Of a DNA stretch of 64,000 nt, positions 19,116 to 26,879 are shown in pieces; the stretch's first letter is position 1; every line of letters begins with the position of its first letter. The notes below the pieces were generated by a model. That model made no database searches. It was not told the DNA's origin and saw nothing but the letters and a program-made list of their open reading frames with translations. Origin of the DNA: Rhodoblastus sp963748385 (GTDB taxonomy: Bacteria; Pseudomonadota; Alphaproteobacteria; Rhizobiales; Beijerinckiaceae); contig CAVVIQ010000009.1 in assembly GCA_963748385.1 (NCBI GenBank), positions 310,001 to 374,000 of the forward strand, read 5' to 3'. A program made the translations under genes and the position numbers.

Positions 19116-19183
19116 TCAGACTTCGAGCTGGCCGCCGAGTTCGACGACGCGACCCGGCGGAATGCGGAAAAATTCCGTCGCCG
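19116..19183 (-). pseudogene. Fragment of a kup 3' end
   Basis: These 68 bases match the 3' end of kup at 21075-21142 with only five mismatches. Read on the minus strand they give TEFFRIPPGRVVELGGQLEV and a stop, identical to the Kup C-terminus except for one residue. The rest of that kup copy is gone; the DUF2254 gene begins 66 bases further right. It appears to be the scar of a kup duplication followed by loss or replacement. Confidence 0.8.
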
Positions 19184-19248
19184 GTTCCGCTGGAGCCTGG
19201 CCGTCACCAGGCATAGATTGGCCGGACCATGTTTCGATCCGGGCTCAA

Positions 19249-20592
19249 ATGTTTTCCTTCCTGTCACCCTCCCGACGTTCGCTGATCTACGCCCTCCGTG
19301 GCGGCTTTCTCGTGCGGCCTCTGGCGATCGCCCTGACGCTCGGGGCGGCGGGCGCGACGCTTTCCGATCTGGAGGAACGCTTCCCCGGCTTGCGCAGCCT
19401 GGCGCCGAAAATTCTGTTTCCTTCCGAAACCGACGCGCAAGCCGCCGAGACCATTCTCGCCACGATCGCCAGTTCGACCATGACCGTCGTGTCGATCGTC
19501 TTCGCCATCCTGCTGATGAGCCTGACGCTGGCGTCGACCCAGTTTTCGCCCCGCCTCCTGGTGAGTTTCGCGCGCGACAGGGTCACGCAATGGACGCTGG
19601 GAATCTTTCTCGGCACATTCAGCTATTGCATCGCCGCGATGCCGGCGGCGCGCGTCGAGCCGACGCCCTTTTCGCCGATCCTGACCGTCGCCGGCGCCAT
19701 GGCGCTCACCCCGGTCTGCGTCGGCTGGCTGATCTATTTCATTCATCACATCTCGACCGCCATCAGCGTCAACCATATCGTCGATCGCATCAGGCGCGAG
19801 ACGGAAGGGGTGATCGATGCGCTGATGCCGGAGCCACGCCGGACGATGGCTCAGCCGGAAATCATCGGCGCCTTTCCGGGCGAACTGGAGGTGACGATCG
19901 CCAGCCGGGAGTCCGGCTATATCCGCTACGTCGACATCGGCCGGCTGCGTGAACTGGCCAGGGCTTACCGCGTCTGTCTGCGGCTGGAGCGTCGCGTCGG
20001 CCATTTCACGCCGGAGGGAGCGCCTCTGATGCGGCTGACGCGCGGCGACCGCATCACACCTGAGCGCGCGCTGCAATTCCTTGCCGCGATTGACCTCGGG
20101 CCTACCCGCACCTTGCAACAGGACGTCGAATTCGGGGTGGTGCAGATCGTCGACGTCGCTTTGCGCGCCATGTCTCCGGCGGTCAACGATCCGACCACCG
20201 CCATTTCCTGCGTCGACCAGTTGTCGAGCATCCTGATTCGATGGATCGGCCGGCTGCCGCCGCGGAGCGCCTATTACGGCCCGCCCCACATCCTGCGCGT
20301 GGTCGTGCCGTGGGTCAGTCTCGACGGCCTGCTCGATCTCGCCTTCGAGCAGATCCGCCATTACGGCGCCGCCGATGCGGCCGTGAGCCTGCGTCTGATG
20401 CGCGCGCTAACCGACATAGGCAGCACGACGACCGATCCGAATTTGCGTCAGGCTCTGCTGGCGCGGGGGCGGCGGCTCTATGCCGGCTGCGAGGGGAGGA
20501 TCCAGAGCGACGATCTGGAAAGATTGCGCCGCCGCCTCGATCGGCTCGAAACGGGGAAAGGCTGGCGCGACGCCGCCGGCGGGGCGGAATGA
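19249..20592 (+). CDS. DUF2254 family membrane protein
   Basis: About 447 residues. Four hydrophobic segments lie in the first half (FLVRPLAIALTLGAAGATL, ASSTMTVVSIVFAILLMSLT, WTLGIFLGTFSYCIAAM and ILTVAGAMALTPVCVGWLIY). A soluble second half carries the family signature LQQDVEFGVVQIVDVALRAM and SPAVNDPTTAISCVDQL. The STQFSPRLL motif between helices is also typical. DUF2254 proteins have no established activity; the family resembles membrane-bound sensor or channel modules. I chose ATG 19249 because the sequence before it runs into the kup fragment and is not conserved. It follows the kup remnant and precedes a small membrane protein. Confidence 0.8.
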   Translation: MFSFLSPSRRSLIYALRGGFLVRPLAIALTLGAAGATLSDLEERFPGLRSLAPKILFPSETDAQAAETILATIASSTMTVVSIVFAILLMSLTLASTQFSPRLLVSFARDRVTQWTLGIFLGTFSYCIAAMPAARVEPTPFSPILTVAGAMALTPVCVGWLIYFIHHISTAISVNHIVDRIRRETEGVIDALMPEPRRTMAQPEIIGAFPGELEVTIASRESGYIRYVDIGRLRELARAYRVCLRLERRVGHFTPEGAPLMRLTRGDRITPERALQFLAAIDLGPTRTLQQDVEFGVVQIVDVALRAMSPAVNDPTTAISCVDQLSSILIRWIGRLPPRSAYYGPPHILRVVVPWVSLDGLLDLAFEQIRHYGAADAAVSLRLMRALTDIGSTTTDPNLRQALLARGRRLYAGCEGRIQSDDLERLRRRLDRLETGKGWRDAAGGAE

Positions 20593-20809
20593 TTATTCCG
20601 CACAAACCACTGCGCACGCGCGAGGCTTCCGAGCGTCGCGGCGCAGGCCCATTCGCCGGTTTTCTTTATGCGACTTTTATGCGGAAGCGCCAAGGCCACC
20701 ATGGAATCCTTGCGGCGAAGCGCCCTATCTGGCCTCTCATCGCCTTCTGGATCCGAAAGGCCCCGTGTTTATATCTCGCCCCAATCGCGGATTTCCGCGA
20801 AATGCGCTC

Positions 20810-21022
20810 ATGGCGAAAACGGCCGCAGGCCCATCCGCCCGTCGCCGAGCGCTTTCCCCGATGCACGACGCGCGCGCCTTCGTCGCCGCGCTCGTCCTGT
20901 GGGCCATTCTGTTTTACGCCAGCCGCCCAACCATTTCCCATTCCGATCAAGGGGAAGGTTGCGCAATGAACCACGGGGCCTCCGCGCATTGCGCTGAACC
21001 CGCGCCGCAACGCCGAAACTGA
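20810..21022 (+). CDS. Small membrane protein with two cysteines
   Basis: A short frame gives a basic N-terminus, a helix (AFVAALVLWAILFYASRP) and a hydrophilic tail with two Cys (EGCAMNHGASAHCAEP). The helix resembles that of the minus-strand protein at 18676-18981 (VAALILWALLSHMSSP), so the two may be distant relatives. There is no strong RBS; ATG 20810 or ATG 20861 could be used. The frame is open further upstream, but that part overlaps DUF2254 and looks random. Unknown function. Confidence 0.4.
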   Translation: MAKTAAGPSARRRALSPMHDARAFVAALVLWAILFYASRPTISHSDQGEGCAMNHGASAHCAEPAPQRRN

Positions 21023-21074
21023 CGCTACAGCGCCGAGGACTCACAAAAAATATCAAAAGGCATTCCCAGGCCGG

Positions 21075-22958
21075 TCAGACTTCGAGCTGGCCGCCCAGTT
21101 CGACGACGCGCCCTGCCGGAATGCGGAAAAATTCGGTCGCCGACAAGGCGTTGCGGTGCATGAACTTGAACACGTTCATCTTGATGCGCCGCCATCCGAA
21201 ACGCCCCCTGGGCACGATGGTGAGCCGGCCGACGAAGAACGACGTATCCATCATGTTGAACGTCATCACCCCTTCGCCTTGCTGGCTTTCAAGGACGCGC
21301 GGGATATTGGGTTGCTCCATGAATCCGTAGCGAACGGTCATGGCGTGGAAATCGTCCGGCAGGTCGGCCGATTGCAGCCGATTCTTGCGATCAATCCGGG
21401 GAACCTGCGCCGTCGCCACATTGAGCAGGACGATGCGCTGGTGGATGACCTTGTTGTGCTTGAGATTGTGCAGCAAAGCCACCGGCACGACATCGGTCCG
21501 GCTGGTGAGATAGACCGCCGTGCCGGAGACTCGCGCCTTGTCATGGAATTTCTTGATGAAATCGGAAATCGGGAAGGTGTCGCGCTCCAAGGCGGCGCGC
21601 ATCGCCGCATAGCCCTGGCTCCAGCTCGTCATCAGGAAATAAAGGAAGCTGGCGACGACGATCGGAATCCATCCGCCCTCGAAAAATTTCACGAAATTGG
21701 CCGCGACGAAGGAGCCGTCCACGCAGATGAAAAAACCGGCGACCACGAGGCTCACGGGCAGGCTCCAGCGCCAGACCTCTCGCATGGCGAGATACATCAG
21801 CACGCTGGTCAGCAGCATGGTCAGCGAAACCGCGACGCCGAAGGCCGCGGCGAGGTTGTCCGACGAGCGGAAGGTCGCCGTCAGCACCAGGGTCAGCGCC
21901 ATCAAGGCCCAGTTGACCAGCCCGACATAGATCTGGCCATAGCTCTGCGCCGAGGTCTGGGAGATTTTCACCCGAGGCAGCAGGCCGAGCTGGATCGCCT
22001 GGCGGGTCATCGAATAGGCGCCGGTGATGATCGACTGGCTCGCGATGACGGTCGCGATCGTCGCCAGCGCCACCAGCGGAACCCGCAACGACCCCGGGCA
22101 GAGATCGTAAAAGGGATTGCCCGCCCGACCGGACGGCGAGTCGATCAGAAGGGCCGTCTGCCCGGCGTAGCTCAGGATCAGCGCCGGGAACACCAGCCCG
22201 TACCAGGCGAGGCGGATCGGCGTTGCGCCGAAATGGCCCATATCGGCGTATAGCGCCTCGGCGCCCGTCGCGCAGAGAAAGACGGCGCCGAGCACCAGAA
22301 AGCCGGTCAGCCCGTGGCCGAACAAATAGCGCAGGCCGACCACCGGATCGAGCGCCCGCAGCACAAGGGGATGACGCAGGACCGCCATCAGGCCGAGAAC
22401 GCCGATGACAATGAACCAAGTCACCATGACCGGGCCGAAGAATTTGCTGATCCGCCCCGTGCCCTGGGGCTGGATGCTGAACAGCGCGATCAGGACGACG
22501 ATCGACAGCGGCACGACATAGGGCGAAATCGCGGGATCGACGCCTTTCAGTCCTTCGAGCGCGCTGAGCACCGAAATCGCCGGCGTGATGGCGCCGTCGC
22601 CGAACAAAAGGGCCGCGCCGAGCATGCCTATGGCGATGATCGCCGGGCGTCGGCCATGCTTGACGCCGAGCAGCGACATCAGCGCGAGAATGCCGCCTTC
22701 GCCGTCATTGTCGGCGCGCATGATCACCGCGACATATTTGACCGAGGTGACGATCACCAGCGTCCAGACGATCAGCGAAAGCATGCCGAGCGCCGCGCCC
22801 GGCGAAAAACTGCCGCCTGACCAGTCCACCGCCGTCTTGATCGTGTAGAGCGGACTGGTGCCGATATCGCCATAGACCACCCCGAGCGCGCCCAGCGCCA
22901 GCATCCCGGTGGTTTCCCGGTGGACAGCGCCCTTCGGCGCCCCGGCGTCAACGGTCAT
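21075..22958 (-). CDS. kup: Potassium uptake transporter Kup
   Basis: Kup (TrkD) imports K+ with H+ across the inner membrane. The signature LGALGVVYGDIGTSPLYTIK is at the N-terminus, followed by GGILALMSLL, GDGAITPAISVLSALEGLKG, a dozen membrane helices and a cytoplasmic C-terminal domain (VVPVALLHNLKHNKVIHQRI, RFGWRRIKMNVFKFMHRNAL). It ends RIPAGRVVELGGQLEV. The length of 627 residues is normal. ATG 22958 is preceded by GGGAGGG at good spacing; an in-frame ATG at 22988 has none. The final 68 bases occur again at 19116-19183. The frame is intact. Confidence 0.93.
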   Translation of the reverse strand: MTVDAGAPKGAVHRETTGMLALGALGVVYGDIGTSPLYTIKTAVDWSGGSFSPGAALGMLSLIVWTLVIVTSVKYVAVIMRADNDGEGGILALMSLLGVKHGRRPAIIAIGMLGAALLFGDGAITPAISVLSALEGLKGVDPAISPYVVPLSIVVLIALFSIQPQGTGRISKFFGPVMVTWFIVIGVLGLMAVLRHPLVLRALDPVVGLRYLFGHGLTGFLVLGAVFLCATGAEALYADMGHFGATPIRLAWYGLVFPALILSYAGQTALLIDSPSGRAGNPFYDLCPGSLRVPLVALATIATVIASQSIITGAYSMTRQAIQLGLLPRVKISQTSAQSYGQIYVGLVNWALMALTLVLTATFRSSDNLAAAFGVAVSLTMLLTSVLMYLAMREVWRWSLPVSLVVAGFFICVDGSFVAANFVKFFEGGWIPIVVASFLYFLMTSWSQGYAAMRAALERDTFPISDFIKKFHDKARVSGTAVYLTSRTDVVPVALLHNLKHNKVIHQRIVLLNVATAQVPRIDRKNRLQSADLPDDFHAMTVRYGFMEQPNIPRVLESQQGEGVMTFNMMDTSFFVGRLTIVPRGRFGWRRIKMNVFKFMHRNALSATEFFRIPAGRVVELGGQLEV

Positions 22959-23170
22959 GATGCCCTCCCAGGGATTGAAAAATTGCATTTCCTGGCGCCG
23001 GGCGCCCGGCCGGGACGGCGCATGCTAAGCATGATCCCGAGCGGAACGCCATGCCCTTTCATGAGACTGCGGGGCGACGCGACCGGGATTGATTCACCGG
23101 TCGGATCGGATATGGTCGGAAAAAGCGCCTCTCGATTGCGCGGGGTCGTTTATTGGCAAGGGAGCATGAC

Positions 23171-23587
23171 ATGACGTTGAAGGGCTCAAAGACCGAACAG
23201 CATCTCAAGGACGCTTTCGCCGGGGAATCCCAGGCGAATCGGCGTTATCTCTATTTCGCCAACAAGGCCGACGTGGAAGGCTACGCGGACGTCGCCGCCC
23301 TGTTCCGCTCGACGGCGGAAGGCGAGACCGGACACGCCCACGGCCATCTCGAATATCTCGAAGCGGTCGGCGATCCCGCCACCGGCCTGCCGATCGGCCC
23401 GACCAAGGACAATCTCGCCTCGGCGGTGGCCGGCGAGACCCACGAATATACCGACATGTATCCCGGCATGGCCAAGGACGCCCGCGCCGAAGGCTTCGAC
23501 GAAATCGCCGACTGGTTCGAAACCCTCGCCAAGGCCGAGCGTTCGCACGCCAACCGCTATCAGAAGGCGCTCAACGAACTCGGCTGA
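23171..23587 (+). CDS. Rubrerythrin family diiron protein (no rubredoxin domain)
   Basis: The 138-residue ferritin-like four-helix protein carries the diiron ligands in FAGESQANRRYLYFANKA, AEGETGHAHGHLEYLEAV, VAGETHEYTDMYPGMAKDA and LAKAERSHANRYQKAL (the E-x2-H pattern on paired helices). The C-terminal rubredoxin domain of classical rubrerythrin is absent, as in erythrin/sulerythrin-type proteins. Such proteins reduce hydrogen peroxide at a diiron centre. ATG 23171 follows GGGAG at six bases; the TTG at 23153 is unlikely. It is the first gene of an operon with an Fe-S oxidoreductase and a DUF3501 protein, an arrangement found in other proteobacteria and suggesting a shared electron-transfer function. 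Confidence 0.9.
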   Translation: MTLKGSKTEQHLKDAFAGESQANRRYLYFANKADVEGYADVAALFRSTAEGETGHAHGHLEYLEAVGDPATGLPIGPTKDNLASAVAGETHEYTDMYPGMAKDARAEGFDEIADWFETLAKAERSHANRYQKALNELG

Positions 23588-23706
23588 GCCGCCCTGCTTT
23601 CCCATGACACTTCAGGACGCCGCCGTTTCGCCGCGCGGCGTTCTTCATTCGCAAGATGGGTGGGGCCGCATGCAGGCGGCCCCGTCCCGACATTGGGAGA
23701 ACGCAT

Positions 23707-25038
23707 ATGGCCGGGCCTGTTCGCGAAGGCAATCTCGAAGCCCCGACGCGCCATCCGCTCGACTGGCTCAACCCCGAATTCTATGACGAGGCCGCGCTCC
23801 ACAAGGAGATGGAGCGGGTTTTCGACATCTGCCACGGCTGCCGCCGTTGCGTCAGCCTGTGCCAGGCCTTCCCGACCCTGTTCGATCTCGTCGACAATTC
23901 CGAGAGCATGGAGGTCGATGGCGTCGCCAAGGCCGATTATCCCAAAGTGGTCGAGCAGTGCTTCCTCTGCGACCTCTGCTACATGACCAAATGCCCCTAT
24001 GTGCCGCCGCACCAGTGGAATCTCGACTTTCCCCACCTGATGCTGCGCGCCAAGGCCGTCGCGTTCCGCAAGGGCGAGACCAAATTCCGCGACAAGCTCC
24101 TCACCTCCACCGACGCCATGGGCGCGATCCTCGCCAAGCCGGTGATCGCGCGGACCGTCAACGCCGTCAACGGCGCCGGTTTCGTTCGCAAGGCGCTGCA
24201 AAGCCTGCTCGGCGTCCATGCCGAAGCCTGGCTTCCCTCTTTTGCCGGAAAAACCATGCGCCGCCGTCTCGGCGATCTTCCCGCCGACGCGCAGGGCGAG
24301 CCGGCGGGGCGGACAAAAGGCAAGGTCGCGCTGTTCGCCACCTGCTACATGAACCACAACGAGCCCGGACCCGGCGAGGATCTGGTCGTCGTCTATCGCC
24401 ACAACGGGATCGGCGTCATTCTGGCGCCGCAGGAAAAATGCTGCGGCATGCCCAAGCTCGAACTTGGCGATCTCGAAGCCGTCAAGCGCGCCAAGGACTA
24501 TAACATCCCCATCCTCGCCCGGCTGGTGGACCAGGGCTACGACCTCACCGCGCTGGTTCCCTCCTGCGTCCTGATGTTCAAGCAGGAGCTGCCGCTGATG
24601 TTCCCCGGCGACGCCGATGTGATGAAAGTGAAAAACGCCTTCTTCGACCCGTTCGAATATCTGACGCTGCGCCACAGGGAAGGCAAGCTGAACACCGATT
24701 TCAAACAGGGCCTCGGCAAGGTCTGTTATCAAGCCGCCTGCCATCAGCGCGTGCAGAACATCGGGCCGAAGACCAAGGAGCTGCTGGCGCTGATCCCCGG
24801 AACCGAAGTGGACATGATCGAGCGCTGCTCGGGCCATGACGGAACCTATGCCGTCAAGGCGGAATTCCACGATTCCGCGATGAAGATCGTCCGCCCGGTC
24901 GTATCGCGGATCAACCAGGCCCAGCCCGATCATTACGGCTCCGATTGCGCCATGGCCGGACATCATATCGCCTGCGCGCTCAAGCGCGGCGAACCGGAAC
25001 ATCCGATGACCCTGATCCGCAAGGCGTACGGAGTGTGA
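23707..25038 (+). CDS. Fe-S oxidoreductase, GlpC/HdrB-type (two 4Fe-4S sites, two CCG domains)
   Basis: The N-terminal half has two ferredoxin-like clusters: CHGCRRCVSLCQAFP, and CFLCDLCYMTKCPYVPPHQW. The C-terminal half has cysteine-rich CCG-type motifs (LFATCYMNHN, LAPQEKCCGMPKLELGD, LVPSCVLMFKQE, then CYQAACHQRVQNIG and ERCSGHDGTY). This is the layout of the electron-transfer subunits of glycerol-3-phosphate dehydrogenase (GlpC) and heterodisulfide reductase. With rubrerythrin upstream and DUF3501 one base downstream, it probably passes electrons to the diiron protein; the electron donor is unknown. ATG 23707 has GGGAG ten bases upstream. Confidence 0.88.
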   Translation: MAGPVREGNLEAPTRHPLDWLNPEFYDEAALHKEMERVFDICHGCRRCVSLCQAFPTLFDLVDNSESMEVDGVAKADYPKVVEQCFLCDLCYMTKCPYVPPHQWNLDFPHLMLRAKAVAFRKGETKFRDKLLTSTDAMGAILAKPVIARTVNAVNGAGFVRKALQSLLGVHAEAWLPSFAGKTMRRRLGDLPADAQGEPAGRTKGKVALFATCYMNHNEPGPGEDLVVVYRHNGIGVILAPQEKCCGMPKLELGDLEAVKRAKDYNIPILARLVDQGYDLTALVPSCVLMFKQELPLMFPGDADVMKVKNAFFDPFEYLTLRHREGKLNTDFKQGLGKVCYQAACHQRVQNIGPKTKELLALIPGTEVDMIERCSGHDGTYAVKAEFHDSAMKIVRPVVSRINQAQPDHYGSDCAMAGHHIACALKRGEPEHPMTLIRKAYGV

Positions 25039-25039
25039 C

Positions 25040-25615
25040 ATGCTCACGCATCAAGACCTCTACAGTCTCGAGCAATATCACCGCCTGCGCCCGGAATTCC
25101 GCGCCAAAGTCATCGCCCACAAGAAGCTGCGCAAGGTTGAGCTCGGGCCGCACGCCTCGCTGCAGTTCGAGGACCGGCTGACGATGCTCTATCAGATCCA
25201 GGAGATGATCCGGCTCGAACGCATGTATGAGCCGGAGCTGATCCAGGAGGAGCTCGACGTGTACAACCCGCTCATCCCCGACGGCGCCAACTGGAAGGCG
25301 ACGCTGATGATCGAATATCCCGACCCCGAGGAGCGCAAAGAGGCGCTGGCGCGCCTGATCGGCTTCGAACAGGCAGTGTGGATGCAGGTCGGCGAATTTC
25401 CCCGCATCGCGCCGATCGCCAATGAAGACCTGGACCGCACGACGGAGGTCAAGACCTCGGCCGTGCATTTCCTGCGCTTCGAACTGACGCCCGAAATGGT
25501 CGCGGCGGTCAAAGCGGGCGCGCCGATCCACGCCGGCGCGGACCATCCGGACTATTCGGCGAGCGTCACCCTGTCCCCGCCGACGAGGGACTCGCTCGCC
25601 GCCGATCTGGCGTGA
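25040..25615 (+). CDS. DUF3501 family protein
   Basis: This 191-residue soluble protein starts MLTHQDLYSLEQYHRLRPEF, with the middle segment LQFEDRLTMLYQIQEMIRLE and YNPLIPDGANWKATLMIEYP, typical of DUF3501. Its start overlaps the end of the Fe-S gene region (only one base separates the stop from the ATG), so the two are translationally coupled. DUF3501 genes commonly follow this Fe-S oxidoreductase and rubrerythrin. No catalytic motif is evident. It may be an accessory or assembly factor of the same complex. Confidence 0.85.
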   Translation: MLTHQDLYSLEQYHRLRPEFRAKVIAHKKLRKVELGPHASLQFEDRLTMLYQIQEMIRLERMYEPELIQEELDVYNPLIPDGANWKATLMIEYPDPEERKEALARLIGFEQAVWMQVGEFPRIAPIANEDLDRTTEVKTSAVHFLRFELTPEMVAAVKAGAPIHAGADHPDYSASVTLSPPTRDSLAADLA

Positions 25616-25979
25616 GCCTGGGGCAAGTCCAGGCGCAACCGAGCCAAGGGGCGCAGTTCCCACTCCAGCATCCACCCCCGGGACCTGGCTTGAAGAAGCC
25701 GCTTCCCTTCATGGGCAAGCCGGCAGGCGGAGGCGTTTGACCGGGACGATCGGAACGGTTTCCGACGAAGCCGCTCACGGCCAAGGCCCGAAAAAAACGC
25801 GCTCGGAAAAGGCTTCCGATTCATTTCCCGCTGGCGTTGCGCTTCGCGCCGGGATGGATGGCTCCGCATGACCTTGGGGGAACAACAATTCCTTCATACA
25901 ATTTGCGCAATGTCTCGACTTGGACGATCGAACAAGCCCCTGATGTCAAGGACGTTCTGCGCCACCGGAGCCTCCGACC
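25616..25979. other. Intergenic stretch without a recognised gene
   Basis: Between DUF3501 and the RpfF-like gene I see no convincing frame, hairpin or operator. The right end turns AT-richer (TTCATACAATTTGCGCAATG around 25900) and may contain the promoter of the DSF-type operon. Confidence 0.4.
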
Positions 25980-26879
25980 ATGGATATCAAAACGGTGATC
26001 CGCCCTCGAGAGCCGCAAGAGTTTCCCAACTGGTTCTTCTCGACGCTCGATGTCGAATTCGACAGGCCGTCGAGAAGTTTCTGGATGTACTACAAGGCGG
26101 GCACGCCTCCGTGTTATACATTGCAGACGATCAACGACATAATTGACGTGCGCGAGTCCCTTCGGGCCTTGTTCAACGCCAATGGACCGGAACAATTTCC
26201 GGTCCGTTACTTCATCATGGCCTCGAAACGACCGGGAATATTCAATCTCGGGGGCGACCTCGCGACCTTCGCGGAATCGATCCGGAAAGGCAGCCGCTCG
26301 GCCTTTCGCCGTTACGGCCACGCCGCGATCGATGGGCTTTATGGCCTGTTGCAGGGTTTCGGCCTGCCGATCGTCACGCTCGCGCTGGTTCAAGGCGACG
26401 CCCTCGGCGGCGGTCTGGAGGCGGCGATGGCCGAGGATTTCCTGATCGCCGAGCGCAGCGCGAAGCTGGGCGTCCCGGAAGTCGCCTTCAACACCTTTCC
26501 CGGCATGGGCGGCGCGAGCACGCTGACGCGCCGCATGGGCGCGGCCTGGGCGGAAGAAGTCATGACGTCGGGCAGGATCTTCTCGGGCGCCGAAATGCAT
26601 GCTCATGGCCTCGTCGATGTCCTTGCGCCCGATGGCGAGGGAGTCGCCTGCACGCTCCGATGGATCGAAGGCGGGGACGAGCGTTTCGCCGATCTGCGGG
26701 CGATCGCCCAAAGCCGGCGCGCCTGCTTGCCGATCACTTATGAAGAACTGATCGCAATCAACGACGAATGGGGTCATTGCTGTTCTTCCGTCGAGCCGGC
26801 GGACATTCGCCACATGGAGCGACTTGTCGCCGCGCAAAAACGGAAGATGGGCTCGGGCGCCGGAAGCAAGGGTCCATGA
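25980..26879 (+). CDS. RpfF-like crotonase (DSF-family signal synthase)
   Basis: Crotonase-fold enzymes of the RpfF type make cis-2-unsaturated fatty acids (diffusible signal factors) from acyl-ACP. The 299-residue protein has LGGDLATFAESIRKGSRSAF, the oxyanion-hole segment. The catalytic part LVQGDALGGGLEAAMAEDFL and LGVPEVAFNTFPGMGG contains both glutamates that RpfF uses (in GGGLE and GVPEV). AAWAEEVMTSGRIFSGAEMH follows as in RpfF. Its stop overlaps the start of a GGDEF-EAL gene (ATGA), so the two are co-translated. In Burkholderia and relatives, RpfF partners the DSF receptor RpfR, which is also a GGDEF-EAL protein. The chain length of the signal cannot be deduced. Confidence 0.8.
   Translation: MDIKTVIRPREPQEFPNWFFSTLDVEFDRPSRSFWMYYKAGTPPCYTLQTINDIIDVRESLRALFNANGPEQFPVRYFIMASKRPGIFNLGGDLATFAESIRKGSRSAFRRYGHAAIDGLYGLLQGFGLPIVTLALVQGDALGGGLEAAMAEDFLIAERSAKLGVPEVAFNTFPGMGGASTLTRRMGAAWAEEVMTSGRIFSGAEMHAHGLVDVLAPDGEGVACTLRWIEGGDERFADLRAIAQSRRACLPITYEELIAINDEWGHCCSSVEPADIRHMERLVAAQKRKMGSGAGSKGP

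Noticed and set aside
20480..20809. Upstream part of the frame that ends at 21022
   Set aside because: It overlaps DUF2254, is Arg/Pro-rich and shows no conservation; only the C-terminal membrane segment is plausible.
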